In this document: in pieces, positions 32,809 to 42,010 of the stretch
Position numbering within the stretch: the first letter of the stretch is position 1
Layout: each line of letters starts with the position of its first letter
Assembly (NCBI GenBank): GCA_937892545.1
Contig: CALAFO010000004.1
Coordinates: forward strand, 1 to 64,000
DNA length: 64,000 nucleotides
Source: Scatosoma sp002474405
GTDB taxonomy: Bacteria > Bacillota > Clostridia > Christensenellales > Borkfalkiaceae
Reading direction: 5' to 3'
Notes under the pieces: generated by a model
Databases searched by the model: none
What the model was told of the DNA's origin: nothing
What the model saw: the letters and a program-made list of their open reading frames with translations, nothing else
Made by a program: the position numbers and the translations under genes

Positions 32809-33978
32809 TTATTTTTTTCCGCCCGCAATTTTCCGTTCGGCGTCCTCGTATGCTTCGCAGGTAAGCGGATAAATCTCGCCGCCCTGTTCTTCCAGGTGGC
32901 AAAGCGTTTCCCTCAGCGCTTCGAACGTCGTGAAATCCAGCGAATTTTCCTCGGCGTAAAACAGCTTACGAAGTTCTTTCACGCCGGGATAGTCCCTGCC
33001 GTCCTCCACCATATCGGCAAGAAAAATCAGCTGTTCCAAAAGGCTCATTCCCGCTCTGCCGCTGGTATGGTATCGTATGGCGTTTAAAATTTCTTCGTCC
33101 GTAATCCCGTAGGCATGTTCCGCCGCATATGCGCCCGTAAACTGATGCAGAACGGGTTCCGGCACGGGGCGGGGCACGCCGTCCGGCAATGCAAATCCGT
33201 CCAGAAGCGGAGAGGAAAGCGGCAGATTTTTCGCGCAATCGTGAAACAGCGCCGCGGTAACCGCCTGCCGTTCGGGCAGATGCAACCCCGCGGCTTTTTT
33301 CGCCGCGGCAACCGCCACGCGCAACGAATGTTCCCGCCGCGAAGGCTTTTCCATTGCAAACGCTTCGTGCGCGTTCGGTATTTCGTACAGCCTGTGCGCC
33401 CTGATGTATTCCGCCACGGCGGCGCCGCACAGCGCGGAAGTATCGTCGCCCGCGGCGGCTTTTACGCGCGCTTCGGTGGAAGAAACCGAAGAAGCCTTGT
33501 AATTCACCGTTTCGAAACGTTTTTTAAACCGCGCGAAAAACTTCGCCTGTTCCTCTTCCCGCCACTTCTCGCTTTCTTCCGCGCGGTCGCACACGGCAAG
33601 GTCGGCGTATCCAAGAATCTCTTCCGGGTTTTTCCACGTGGGAAAATCCCGCAACATATCCGTCCCCACCAGAAAATACAGCGTATCTTCGGGATAAGTT
33701 TCGGCAAAATGCCGGCAGGTAAGGTACGTGTAACTCACCCCCCCGCGGGAAATTTCGTAATCGGAAACAATCGCCTGCGGCACGTTTTTAAACGCCTCTT
33801 TCAGCATCGCCGTGCGGTGCGCGTCGTCGGCAAGCACTCTGCCCCGTTTATGCGGCGGCACGTACGCGGGCAGCACAAACACGCGATCGAGCTTAAGCGA
33901 CGAAATCGCCGCTTTCACCAGAGCGATATGTTCGATATGCACCGGATCGAACGATCCGCCGAAAATGCCCGTTCTCAT
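32809..33978 (-). CDS. nadD: Fused nicotinate-nucleotide adenylyltransferase (NadD) and YqeK HD phosphohydrolase
   Basis: 389 aa. Residues 1-195 are NadD: GIFGGSFDPVHIEHI nucleotidyl-transferase motif, VPPHK, LVGTDMLRDFPTWKNPEEIL, and a degraded-looking SSTEAR where ISSTEIR is expected. It makes deamido-NAD+ from nicotinate mononucleotide. Residues ~205-385 are YqeK: RREHSLRVAVAAAKKA, ALFHDCAKNLP (HD metal pair), AIRYHTSGRAGMSLLEQLIFLADMVEDGRD. That half hydrolyses symmetric dinucleoside tetraphosphates (Ap4A). In most Firmicutes the two are adjacent separate genes; here they are one frame without an internal stop. The promoter is at 34029-34057. Confidence 0.95.
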   Translation of the reverse strand: MRTGIFGGSFDPVHIEHIALVKAAISSLKLDRVFVLPAYVPPHKRGRVLADDAHRTAMLKEAFKNVPQAIVSDYEISRGGVSYTYLTCRHFAETYPEDTLYFLVGTDMLRDFPTWKNPEEILGYADLAVCDRAEESEKWREEEQAKFFARFKKRFETVNYKASSVSSTEARVKAAAGDDTSALCGAAVAEYIRAHRLYEIPNAHEAFAMEKPSRREHSLRVAVAAAKKAAGLHLPERQAVTAALFHDCAKNLPLSSPLLDGFALPDGVPRPVPEPVLHQFTGAYAAEHAYGITDEEILNAIRYHTSGRAGMSLLEQLIFLADMVEDGRDYPGVKELRKLFYAEENSLDFTTFEALRETLCHLEEQGGEIYPLTCEAYEDAERKIAGGKK

Positions 33979-34028
33979 TGCCCGTTTTTTCTCCTCGTTC
34001 CGCCGTAAATTTTCGCGGCGTTTTATAC

Positions 34029-34057
34029 ATTATACCGCATTTTCCGAAATTTTTCAA
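34029..34057 (-). promoter_or_regulatory. Promoter of nadD-yqeK-rsfS
   Basis: TTGAAA (34057..34052), a 17-bp spacer and TATAAT (34034..34029), 51 bases before the start codon 33978. Confidence 0.85.
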
Positions 34058-34086
34058 GTTTATATGCGCGGTTTTCGGGCAAAAAT

Positions 34087-35028
34087 ATGCTTATGAAAAA
34101 TTATATGAAAAAAAGCGCCGAAATTTCGCACGTATTTTTTACCTTCGCTTTCTCGTTTTTATTGTTTTTGTGCTTTTTCCGCTACTTGCGGCTGTCCGTC
34201 GTCCTCTCCGTCCTGTTCGCGCTTGCCGCCGCCTGCTGCGCCGCCGCGCTTCTTGCCGCGTTTCTCGGCAGAAAGCGCCGGAAATCTTTGTTTTCGCTGC
34301 GTGCGGAAAAAGAAAAAAACGCGCTGGCGCTGTATCTTTCCGTCGTTTCCGCGAAAGACGTCGCTCAGTTTTTCAAAACGGCTTTTCCCGCGCGTTTTTC
34401 CTCCCTGCCGTACGCCCTCCCTTCCGTCGGCGAAAATTTATTTTACGCGCACCTGCCTCCGCAAGCCGGAACGGAAGAAAAAAACGGCGCCGACTGTTTT
34501 TTCTCTTTCTCGGCAAAACCTTTCGGCACGGAAAAAAGCGAAACGCTGCTGCGCGCCCTCGGCAACGCGTCCGGACTTTCCGTGCCGCAATCGGGCGAAA
34601 ACAAAAAATACACCGCGCGCGCAACGTTGTACTGCATTGCCGCAGACGAAGAAGCCGTCGCGCTTTTAAACCGTTTCGGCGTGCAATGCGTTACGATTGA
34701 CGAAATTTTCGAACAGGCAAAAACCAACGCCGCGTTGCCGGAAGCCATAACCGCCCTTGCCTCCGAAAAAAAGCTCTGCGGCTTCCGATTTTGCAAAATC
34801 GGCAAAAAAACAGCCCGCGGACTGCTTGTTTCCGCGGAGATTCTGCTTTTCACTTCGTTGTTTTCGCCCTTTCCGTACTACTACCGCGCCATGGGGCTGA
34901 TTCTTCTCGCGCTCTCGCTCGCCGTGCGGTTGCTTGCCGTGCGCGCGCAGCCGCCGCAATTCCGCGGCAAAACCGCTCCGCCGGATGACGGCGAACCCGA
35001 AAACACGACGCCCGCCGGAACCGACTGA
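34087..35028 (+). CDS. Membrane protein of unknown function (313 aa)
   Basis: Two N-terminal membrane spans (residues ~17-34 and 37-60), a ~190-residue soluble part, then two more spans (~245-285), and a hydrophilic Pro/Glu-rich end. The soluble part has no motif I recognise; SGENKKYTARATLYCIAADEEAVALLNRFGVQCVTIDEIFE has the feel of a Rossmann-like or nuclease-type domain, but this is weak. No clear ribosome site; ATGs at 34087, 34093 and 34105 are all possible. It is convergent with nnrD (2-base gap) and divergent from nadD. Confidence 0.65.
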   Translation: MLMKNYMKKSAEISHVFFTFAFSFLLFLCFFRYLRLSVVLSVLFALAAACCAAALLAAFLGRKRRKSLFSLRAEKEKNALALYLSVVSAKDVAQFFKTAFPARFSSLPYALPSVGENLFYAHLPPQAGTEEKNGADCFFSFSAKPFGTEKSETLLRALGNASGLSVPQSGENKKYTARATLYCIAADEEAVALLNRFGVQCVTIDEIFEQAKTNAALPEAITALASEKKLCGFRFCKIGKKTARGLLVSAEILLFTSLFSPFPYYYRAMGLILLALSLAVRLLAVRAQPPQFRGKTAPPDDGEPENTTPAGTD

Positions 35029-35030
35029 TT

Positions 35031-35951
35031 TTATAGTTCCAGAATCGCTTTGCCGATATTTCCGGAAATTTTCGTGGCGGTCAGCGCGTACTCGCTCACC
35101 TCTTTCGCCGCAATTTCCGTCGCCCTGCCCGCAAGATACGCGCCCGCGCACGCCGCGTCGAACAAACTCGCCCCGCTCGCCGCAATCGAAACAATCAAAC
35201 CCGAAAGCGTATCTCCGCTGCCGCCTTTCGCCTGTCCGGAATTTCCCGTAGCGTTGAAAACCGCGCGATTTTCCCCGCAAATCAGCGTTTTCGCCCCCGA
35301 AGCGCCTTTCAAAAGCACCGCCACGCAATTCTGCGCGGCGTATTTTTTCGCTTCTTCCACGGCAAGTTCGCCGTCGTTTTTCAGCAGTTCGCGCATATTT
35401 TTTCCCGTCAGACGCGCAAATTCCGCCGGATGCGGCGTAATCAGCACGGCGCATTTTTTCGCACGGAATAACTCCGCGGCGCCCCGCACGCCGTACGTTG
35501 CCGCAATCGAATTCAATCCGTCGGCGTCCAGCAGCAATTTTCCGCCGTAATTTTTCAGCAGATACGCAATTACTTTCGCCGCGGATTTCGTATTTCCCAT
35601 ACCCATCCCCGCGGCAATCGCGTCGTATCGCAAAATATTCCGCAATCTTTTTTCGTCAAGCTTCCATTCGCCGCCGCGGCACGCGGAAAACAACAGCGCC
35701 TCCGGCACCCTGCCCGTTAAACAAAGCCGCAATTTTCCGGGCACGAACAGCGCCGTATACCCCGCGCCGCCGCACAACGCGGCTTGCGCCGCAAGCACCG
35801 CCGCCCCGCCGTAACGCATGCACCCCGCCGCTATCGCCGCTCTTCCGTAATCGCCTTTGTTCGAAACGGCTCTTCTCGGCGGCAGCGCCGCTTTGACATC
35901 CGCCGCATTCAGAACGCGTATCCCGTCAGAAACACGAATTTCGTCCTTCAT
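35031..35951 (-). CDS. nnrD: ADP/ATP-dependent NAD(P)H-hydrate dehydratase
   Basis: 306 aa from ATG 35951 behind CGGAGGCAGGCGG; the frame is open 49 codons further up but without a site. Dehydratase (CARKD/YjeF C-terminal) features: NKGDYGRAAIAAG, GGAVLAAQAALCGGAGYT, DADGLNSIA, LITPHPAEFARLTG and NSGQAKGGSGDTLSGLI (anion hole and catalytic Asp). It repairs NAD(P)H damaged by hydration. The NnrE epimerase domain often fused in front is absent. Downstream of birA in a recX-birA-nnrD run. Confidence 0.93.
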   Translation of the reverse strand: MKDEIRVSDGIRVLNAADVKAALPPRRAVSNKGDYGRAAIAAGCMRYGGAAVLAAQAALCGGAGYTALFVPGKLRLCLTGRVPEALLFSACRGGEWKLDEKRLRNILRYDAIAAGMGMGNTKSAAKVIAYLLKNYGGKLLLDADGLNSIAATYGVRGAAELFRAKKCAVLITPHPAEFARLTGKNMRELLKNDGELAVEEAKKYAAQNCVAVLLKGASGAKTLICGENRAVFNATGNSGQAKGGSGDTLSGLIVSIAASGASLFDAACAGAYLAGRATEIAAKEVSEYALTATKISGNIGKAILEL

Positions 35952-36039
35952 CCGCCTGCCTCCGTTTTCCCGCGCCGCACTTTTCGGCAGCTTTGCAGCT
36001 TTGCCCGCCGCACGGCACGGCGCCGCCGCGTACGCCTTT

Positions 36040-36819
36040 TCACGTCCGCATTTTAATAATTTCCGCCGCCGAATACAGTTTTTCCTCTCCGCCCACAAGC
36101 ACGCGCAGTCTGCCGCACTCGTCCGCGCCTAAAATCCGCGCGATAAAACTGCCGCTTTCCGTAATCAGCACCATATTTTCGCCGACAAACCCGAACCGCG
36201 CGAGATACTCCCCGAAAATCCGCTTGTAGGTTTCCTCGTTTCCGGAACACAAATCGGCGTAATTTTTCAACAGATTTTCAATCAAGCGCGCGCGCCACTT
36301 TTTCACGTTCTGTTTTTCGTCCGTTTCCAGCCATACGGAAGTCGCCGTGTTTTCCAGCTCTTCGGGTAAATCGTTTTCGATGTTCAGCCCGATGCCGCAC
36401 ACGCAGCAGATATCTTTATGCTTCCCGTCCGCTTCGCCCGCCGCAGGCTCCGAAAACGTATTTTCCGTTAAAATGCCGCAGATTTTTTTTCCGTTCACGA
36501 AAACGTCGTTCGGCCACTTGATTTTCGCCTGCAATCCGCCCTCTTCCAGCGTTCTGCACACCGCGGCGCACGTTCCCGCCATAATCAGAAACGATTTTTC
36601 CGCGGGAAAATTCGGGTAATACAACAGCGACGAAAGGTATACCCCGCCCTTTTCCGAGGAAAACGATCTGCCTTTCGTGCCCTTGCCGCCGCTTTGCTTC
36701 GCCGCCGTAACAATCAGGTTTTCGCCGTACTTCTTCATTTTATCCGCGTATTCCTGCGTGGAATCTATCCGCGAAAATTTTTTGATTTTTATCCGATCGG
36801 TGTTCATCGTGTCAGTCAT
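36040..36819 (-). CDS. birA: Biotin-[acetyl-CoA-carboxylase] ligase
   Basis: 259 aa. Catalytic core motifs: SRIDSTQEYADKM, AAKQSGGKGTKGRSFSSEKGGVYLSSLLYY (biotinyl-AMP loop G-x-G-x-x-G type), IKWPNDVFVNGKKICGIL. There is no N-terminal DNA-binding domain, so this is a monofunctional ligase that cannot repress biotin genes itself. A C-terminal SH3-like domain (GFVGENMVLITESGSFIARILGADECGRLRVLV) is present. It overlaps recX by 8 bases, so translation is coupled. Confidence 0.94.
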   Translation of the reverse strand: MTDTMNTDRIKIKKFSRIDSTQEYADKMKKYGENLIVTAAKQSGGKGTKGRSFSSEKGGVYLSSLLYYPNFPAEKSFLIMAGTCAAVCRTLEEGGLQAKIKWPNDVFVNGKKICGILTENTFSEPAAGEADGKHKDICCVCGIGLNIENDLPEELENTATSVWLETDEKQNVKKWRARLIENLLKNYADLCSGNEETYKRIFGEYLARFGFVGENMVLITESGSFIARILGADECGRLRVLVGGEEKLYSAAEIIKMRT

Positions 36820-37465
36820 CCTCTCCGTTACGGTATTTATCCGTCGCCGCCTTTGCCGTTTCTCCGTCGAACCCGCGCGAAATCAGCCGCCTGTACAACG
36901 CGGCAAGCGTTTTCCGATCCGCCGTCTTGCCCCGCATGTATTTATCCGCAATCGCTTCCGCCGCCCGCGCTTCGTCCGGCGCCTCGTCCTCTCCCCCGTT
37001 CTCCGCAGCTTCGTCTATTTCCGAAAACGCCGCCTCTATCTCCGCTTCGGCAATTCCCTTGCCGAGAAGCTCGTACTTAATCAGCCTCCGCCCCTTGCGT
37101 TTTCCCGCGGAAAGCGCATAGGTTTTCGCGTACGCCGTATCGTTGATAAACCCGTACGAACGTATCTTTTCAATCACATAGTTTTCCACCGTAGGCAGAT
37201 ACCCCTTGCCCTGCAGAAATTTGCGCACGTCCTTTTCCGTTTTCGCGCAGGCGGAAATATGCGTCAGCGCTTTATCCAACGCCGTATTCTTTTCGCTTTC
37301 GCCCTGCAGTTCGTCCAGCCGTTTTTCGTCGATCGTCTGCCCCGCTTTCAATCGGTTTTTCACCGCCGTTTCCAGCGTAATGCCGCAATAAAATCTGCCG
37401 TCCACATACACGTTGCAGCGCCGTTTATCTTTGATTTGCGGCGTAATCGCCGTTATTTCGCCCAA
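36812..37465 (-). CDS. recX: Regulatory protein RecX
   Basis: 217 aa from TTG 37465, preceded by GGAGAGAAGGA. The open frame extends up to 37576, but that part is without homology. RecX helical repeats: ALDKALTHISACAKTEKDVRKFLQGKGY, VENYVIEKIRSYGFINDTAYAKTYA, GRRLIKYELLGKGIAEAEIEAAF, and a C-terminal repeat ending LYRRLISRGFDGETAKAA. It modulates RecA filaments. No LexA-type operator was seen upstream. Confidence 0.88.
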   Translation of the reverse strand: MGEITAITPQIKDKRRCNVYVDGRFYCGITLETAVKNRLKAGQTIDEKRLDELQGESEKNTALDKALTHISACAKTEKDVRKFLQGKGYLPTVENYVIEKIRSYGFINDTAYAKTYALSAGKRKGRRLIKYELLGKGIAEAEIEAAFSEIDEAAENGGEDEAPDEARAAEAIADKYMRGKTADRKTLAALYRRLISRGFDGETAKAATDKYRNGEDD

Positions 37466-37667
37466 AATCCTTCTCTCCGTTCTTCCGCAATTTTTTCCGC
37501 GCCGATACAGGCGCGTCGCTCCCGCGTTCCCTTCCGCTTCCAGCCACAGTATAGCCGTTTTTTCAAAAAAAGTCAACCGCGCGGCGGCAACCGCGGCAAA
37601 TCGGGCAAAATTTTTTGCGCTTTTTGCGGATTTTTCGATATTTCGCTCCGTTTATGCGTTTTTTTCG

Positions 37668-37696
37668 TTTACTTTTCGTCGGAAAAGTGATACAAT
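37668..37696 (+). promoter_or_regulatory. Promoter of the phosphoribosyltransferase gene
   Basis: TTTACT (37668-37673), a 17-bp spacer and TACAAT (37691-37696), 62 bases before ATG 37759. No PurR box or purine riboswitch was recognised in the short leader. Confidence 0.65.
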
Positions 37697-37758
37697 TAAC
37701 GGGTGTTTGAAAAAAACGGCAAACTTTTCGGTTGTCGCCGGACGGGAGGCATCATCTT

Positions 37759-38337
37759 ATGGAAAACTATATTCGCGTAAACGAAACCACGGGGCAGCAG
37801 GAATACGTCATCGATTTCGACGGCGTAACGGCGCAACTTCCCATCCTTCCCCTGCCAAGCGGCGTTAAAATCTGCTTTTTCAACCTGCACGGCAACGTGC
37901 TTTTAACGGAAAAATGCGCGCAGCTGCTCACCGATAAAATCGGCGACTGCGAAGTGCTGATCACCGCCGAATCGAAAGGTTTGCAGCTCACCCACTGCGT
38001 GGCGCGCAATATGGGCATGCCCTTCTACGCCGTAGCCCGCAAGAGCAAAAAGCTGTATATGCAGGACGGCATCGACGTACCCATCGCCTCCTCCATCACC
38101 ACGGGCAAAGAACAGCGCCTGTATTTATCCCGCCACGACGTAGAACTCATCAAAGGCAAAAAAGTGTGCATCGTAGACGACGTGGTTTCCACGGGCGCGT
38201 CGCTCGCGGGACTGGAAGCGCTTGTCGAAAAAGCGGGCGGCATCGTTTACAAAAAGGCGTTCGTGCTTGCCGAAGGCGAAGCGGCAAAACGCCCCGACGT
38301 GCTTTACCTGAATACCATCCCCGTCATCACGGACTGA
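37759..38337 (+). CDS. Purine phosphoribosyltransferase (adenine/xanthine type)
   Basis: 192 aa from ATG 37759, behind GGGAGG; an in-frame TTG at 37732 lies before that site. The PRPP-binding motif VCIVDDVVSTGASL and the type-I PRTase fold are clear, with ESKGLQLTHCVARNMGMPFYAVARKSKKLYM resembling apt/xpt relatives. It likely salvages a purine base to its nucleotide; adenine versus xanthine cannot be decided. Monocistronic, with its own promoter and a strong terminator. Confidence 0.88.
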   Translation: MENYIRVNETTGQQEYVIDFDGVTAQLPILPLPSGVKICFFNLHGNVLLTEKCAQLLTDKIGDCEVLITAESKGLQLTHCVARNMGMPFYAVARKSKKLYMQDGIDVPIASSITTGKEQRLYLSRHDVELIKGKKVCIVDDVVSTGASLAGLEALVEKAGGIVYKKAFVLAEGEAAKRPDVLYLNTIPVITD

Positions 38338-38356
38338 TTTAAAAACAATTAAAACA

Positions 38357-38412
38357 AAACTCTTTGAAAGGCTGATAACAGCTTATCTGCCTTTTCAAAG
38401 AGTTTTTTTATT
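38357..38412. terminator. Bidirectional intrinsic terminator between the PRTase gene and glpK
   Basis: A long stem (AAAACTCTTTGAAAGGC with GCCTTTTCAAAGAGTTTT, one bulge) is flanked by A and T runs. It serves the rightward PRTase gene and the leftward glpK from the opposite side. Confidence 0.9.
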
Positions 38413-38429
38413 TTGTTTTCCGGTTCCGC

Positions 38430-39917
38430 CTACTCCTTCGCCCAGCCGAGGCAGCGGCGCACCGCGTCGCGCCATTTTTCCAGCCGCTTTTCACGGATTT
38501 CCTTTTCCATGGCGGGCGAATATTTTCTGTCTGCCTGCCACAGTTTTTTCAGTTCTTTTCTGTCTTTCCATACCCCCGCGCCCAAGCCCGCCAGATACGC
38601 CGCGCCCAGCACCGTGGTCTCGCGGATTTCGGGCGTAACCACCTTTTTATCCGCTATATCCGCCTGAAACTGCATCAGAAATTTATCCCGCGAAGCGCCG
38701 CCGTCCGCTTTCAGCGTTTTTAACGTCATCCCCGTGTCTTTTTCCATGGCAAAAATCAGCTCCGCCGACTGAAACGCAATGGATTCCTGCGCTGCCCGGA
38801 TGATATGTTCGCGCCGCGTGCCGCGCGTAATGCCCACCAGCACGCCGCGGGCGTACATATCCCAGTACGGAGCGCCCATGCCCGTAAACGCCGGCACCAG
38901 ATACACGCCGCCCGTATCGGGCACTTTTCCCGCATAATATTCCGCGTCTTTGCTCTCGGCAAAAAATCGCATTTCGTCGCGCAGCCACTGAATCACCGCG
39001 CCGCCGATAAACACGCTGCCCTCCAGCGCGTATTGCGCAGGCTCGCCTTTCAGCGTCGCCGCCACGGTGGTAAGCAGCCCGTTCTTGCTTTCCGCGGGCG
39101 TTTCGCCCGTGTTCATCAGCAAAAAGCACCCCGTACCGTACGTATTCTTCGCTTCTCCCGCCTGAAAACAGCACTGCCCGAACAACGCCGACTGCTGATC
39201 TCCCGCCACGCCGAACACGGGAATTTCCACGCCGCCCACGGGCGCATAGCCGTACAATTCTCCCGAACTTTTCACTTCGGGCAACATCTCGCGCGGAATA
39301 TGAAAAAGTTCCAGCAGCTCGTCGTCCCAGTCCAGCGTATGAATATTGAAAAGCATCGTCCGCGCGGCGTTCGTGCGGTCAGTCGCATGCACTTTCCCTC
39401 CCGTCAGCTTCCACACCAGATAGCTGTCCACCGTACCGAACAACAATTCTCCCCGCTTCGCACGCTCGCGCTTCGGGTCTGCCCTGTCCAGAATCCATTC
39501 CGCTTTCGATGCCGAAAAATACGCGTCGGGAATCAGCCCCGTCTTTTCCCGTATCATTTCTCCCGCGCCCGACTTTACGATTTCTTCAATCCTTTCCGCC
39601 GTACGGCGGCACTGCCACACGATGGCGTTATACACGGGTTTGCCCGTGGCTTTTTCCCACACAATCGCCGTTTCGCGCTGGTTGGTAATGCCTATCGCCG
39701 CAATCTCTTCCGCGCCCACGCCGCTTTTTGCCAGCACTTCCATCATAATGCCGTACTGACTGCCCCATATGTCCGTCGGGTCGTGCTCCACCCAGCCTTC
39801 GCGCGGATAAAGCTGCGGAAATTCTCTGTTTAAAATGCAGACGATTTTTCCCTCCTCGCTCACAAGCGCCGCGCGCGAAGACGTCGTTCCCTGGTCCAAA
39901 GCAAGTATGTATTTCAT
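38430..39917 (-). CDS. glpK: Glycerol kinase
   Basis: 495 aa, the usual length. ALDQGTTSSRAALV (phosphate 1), EGWVEHDPTDIW, ITNQRETAIVWEKATGKPVYNAIVWQCRRT, GVAGDQQSALFGQCCF and GGVYLVPAFTGMGAPYWD are all family signatures. It phosphorylates glycerol to glycerol-3-phosphate. GGAGAGGAAAAA precedes ATG 39917. No glpF or glpO/D neighbour, so it is isolated. A His-phosphorylation site as in low-GC Firmicutes is not evident. Confidence 0.97.
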   Translation of the reverse strand: MKYILALDQGTTSSRAALVSEEGKIVCILNREFPQLYPREGWVEHDPTDIWGSQYGIMMEVLAKSGVGAEEIAAIGITNQRETAIVWEKATGKPVYNAIVWQCRRTAERIEEIVKSGAGEMIREKTGLIPDAYFSASKAEWILDRADPKRERAKRGELLFGTVDSYLVWKLTGGKVHATDRTNAARTMLFNIHTLDWDDELLELFHIPREMLPEVKSSGELYGYAPVGGVEIPVFGVAGDQQSALFGQCCFQAGEAKNTYGTGCFLLMNTGETPAESKNGLLTTVAATLKGEPAQYALEGSVFIGGAVIQWLRDEMRFFAESKDAEYYAGKVPDTGGVYLVPAFTGMGAPYWDMYARGVLVGITRGTRREHIIRAAQESIAFQSAELIFAMEKDTGMTLKTLKADGGASRDKFLMQFQADIADKKVVTPEIRETTVLGAAYLAGLGAGVWKDRKELKKLWQADRKYSPAMEKEIREKRLEKWRDAVRRCLGWAKE

Positions 39918-40487
39918 TTTTTCCTCTCCGATACTTCGTTTTTTGTTTAATCTTTATCCGTCGGAAACCGCATATGCGGCTTGCCGCAATCGTTGCGCTT
40001 CCGCGTTTTTTTCGGGTATATCCTTCGCTCCCCTACCGGAAGGAGTTCTTTTTTTCATATGCGCGGCGCGAGATATGCGGCGCCGCACACACGTCGGATG
40101 ACGGGAGTATGTGCCGGAAGAACGGCTTTTTTGCGCGAAAAACGTCGTATTTTGCGTTTTCGACAAACGCCCTTTTCCGCATACGGCATTTTCTTACAAA
40201 ATCCCGCAAATTTCCCCTTTCGTTTTTTCCCGTATGGCAAACGGGTCATATAAATCGGAAAAAAACAATCCACCTCATACGCGGCGTTACGCCCGCACGG
40301 TTCTCGCCCGATCGCCCGCCCGTCGGCGTCGCCCGTGCGCCGCCCCGGCAAGCCGCCGCAATCGCACGTCGAACGCAACGCGTTTTTCGCCGCGCGGATC
40401 CGATACTTCGCGCCGAGCCATAAACAAGCGCCGCCCCGTTTAAAGATAATCCGCCCGCATAAACGGACGGATTGAATTACGAACGAT
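39918..40487. other. 570-base gap between galT and glpK
   Basis: No gene is supported. It holds GC-rich small palindromes (around 40,060-40,085), a weak hairpin-T6 near 40,110-40,128, and a probable galT terminator at 40448-40473. A promoter for glpK was not found in the first 60 bases upstream. Confidence 0.55.
40448..40473 (-). terminator. Likely terminator of the galK-galT operon
   Basis: AATCCGCCCG (40448-40457) and CGGACGGATT (40464-40473) form a stem with one mismatch and a 6-base loop, 14 bases past the galT stop. The T-run is short. Confidence 0.45.
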
Positions 40488-41981
40488 TTATTTCGTCAGC
40501 CCGCAAGTCTTTAAAAATCTTCCGAACGCGGCTTTGCCCTGTTCGTCGTGCTTGAACACGGCGGTATTATCCAGAATATTTTCGCATACGTTTTCCACAT
40601 ACGCGGTTACGATTTTTTCCGCCTTTTCTTCGCTGTTGTTCGTGCCGTGCTTTGCCAGCAAAGAATGAATCATCTCCGTATGAATCTGCATATCCTCGGC
40701 GATTTCCGTATTTTCGCCCGTGAGGAACTTCCGCACCTCTTTCAGCTGGCGGTGCAATCTTCCGGGAAGAATAAATCTGCCCATCGCCTCTATCAGCCCG
40801 ATCGATTCGCTCTTGATATTATGATATTCTTTATGCGCGTGGAAAATTCCGTCCGGATACTGCTCGTCGCAGCGGTTGTTGCGCAGCAGCAGATACACTT
40901 CGTATCCCTCCGCCGTCTTTCTTGCAATGGGCGAAAGCGTGTTGTGCGGCGCGTCCGTTTTCGCAATGATGCCCACCCGCTCGTCGGAATACTTCGTCCA
41001 CACGTTTAAAACGTTGGCTGCGGCGCGGCAAAGCGCCTCTTTGTCGCTGCCCGTAAACAAAATCACGCTGTTGTACCAGTCGGGCAGATATACGCTTACG
41101 TCGCCTTCCGTTACGGCAATTTTTTCGCCCCGCGCGCACTCGAACATCGGGAAGACGTGCTTGCCGCCCTGAAAATGCTCGTGCGCCAGAATGCTGCCTC
41201 CCACAATGGGCAGGGGAGCGTTCGAACCGATGCAGTAATCGGGCGCGTAATCCACGAAATCCAGCAGCTTGCGCGTCGTCTTTTCCGTCAGTTCCATGGG
41301 GGTATGGGTGAGATTGATGGCAATTCCGTGCTGATAAAAATACGCGTACGGCGAAAACTGCCAGAACCATTTTTCGCCCGCCAGCGTCAGAGGCACCGTG
41401 CGCATATTGCGCCGCGTTCTGCCCTGTCCCACATAGCCCACGTTCTCTTTGCAAAGCATGCACTTCGGGTAGCCGGAAGAAACGTTTCTCAGCTTCGCCG
41501 TCAGCTTGTTGTTCTTTTCGGGCTTGCTTAAATTTACGGTGATTTCGATGGGAATCCGCGTGGTCGTGGTTTTCCAGTACTCGTTTTTCGCAATCGCCGA
41601 AGCCTTCACGTAATCGTTTTTCACTCCCAGGTCGTACAGCATGTCAAACGCCGCCGCGGGCGATTTTTCGTGCAATTCGTCGAATTTCGCAATCACTTCC
41701 GAGGGGCGCGGCGAAAGCATATCCAGAATATCGGAAGTAAAAAATTCTTCCTCGCCCTCGCCGATAATGCCGTTTTCCAGCGCGTATTCCGCCAGCGGCT
41801 TCACAATCTCGTCCGGGCAGGTCAGCGCGGCGATTTTCTTTTCGTTCACCCAGCAGGGCTTGATTTCGTTTAAATTGAATTTCGACATCAGCAGGTTGGA
41901 AACGTACGTCTCGTCCGCTTCGGGCAACCCCAGATGAATTTTGGCATATGCGATTAAATCGCTGAGATTCTGATTGATCAT
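40488..41981 (-). CDS. galT: UDP-glucose--hexose-1-phosphate uridylyltransferase, GalT type 2
   Basis: 497 aa, the length of the Firmicutes type-2 GalT. Family sequences: FFTSDILDMLSPRPSEVIAKFDEL, YPKCMLCKENVGYVG, FWQFSPYAYFYQHGIAIN, and the nucleotide-binding histidines in GGSILAHEHFQGG. It exchanges UDP between glucose-1-P and galactose-1-P. 29 bases after galK, same operon. Confidence 0.97.
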   Translation of the reverse strand: MINQNLSDLIAYAKIHLGLPEADETYVSNLLMSKFNLNEIKPCWVNEKKIAALTCPDEIVKPLAEYALENGIIGEGEEEFFTSDILDMLSPRPSEVIAKFDELHEKSPAAAFDMLYDLGVKNDYVKASAIAKNEYWKTTTTRIPIEITVNLSKPEKNNKLTAKLRNVSSGYPKCMLCKENVGYVGQGRTRRNMRTVPLTLAGEKWFWQFSPYAYFYQHGIAINLTHTPMELTEKTTRKLLDFVDYAPDYCIGSNAPLPIVGGSILAHEHFQGGKHVFPMFECARGEKIAVTEGDVSVYLPDWYNSVILFTGSDKEALCRAAANVLNVWTKYSDERVGIIAKTDAPHNTLSPIARKTAEGYEVYLLLRNNRCDEQYPDGIFHAHKEYHNIKSESIGLIEAMGRFILPGRLHRQLKEVRKFLTGENTEIAEDMQIHTEMIHSLLAKHGTNNSEEKAEKIVTAYVENVCENILDNTAVFKHDEQGKAAFGRFLKTCGLTK

Positions 41982-42010
41982 TGTTTCCGCCTTTCCGCTC
42001 CGCGGTTTTT

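Noticed and set aside
39918..40487. Frames of 70-149 aa in the galT-glpK gap
   Set aside because: Mutually overlapping on both strands, Arg-rich, without ribosome sites.
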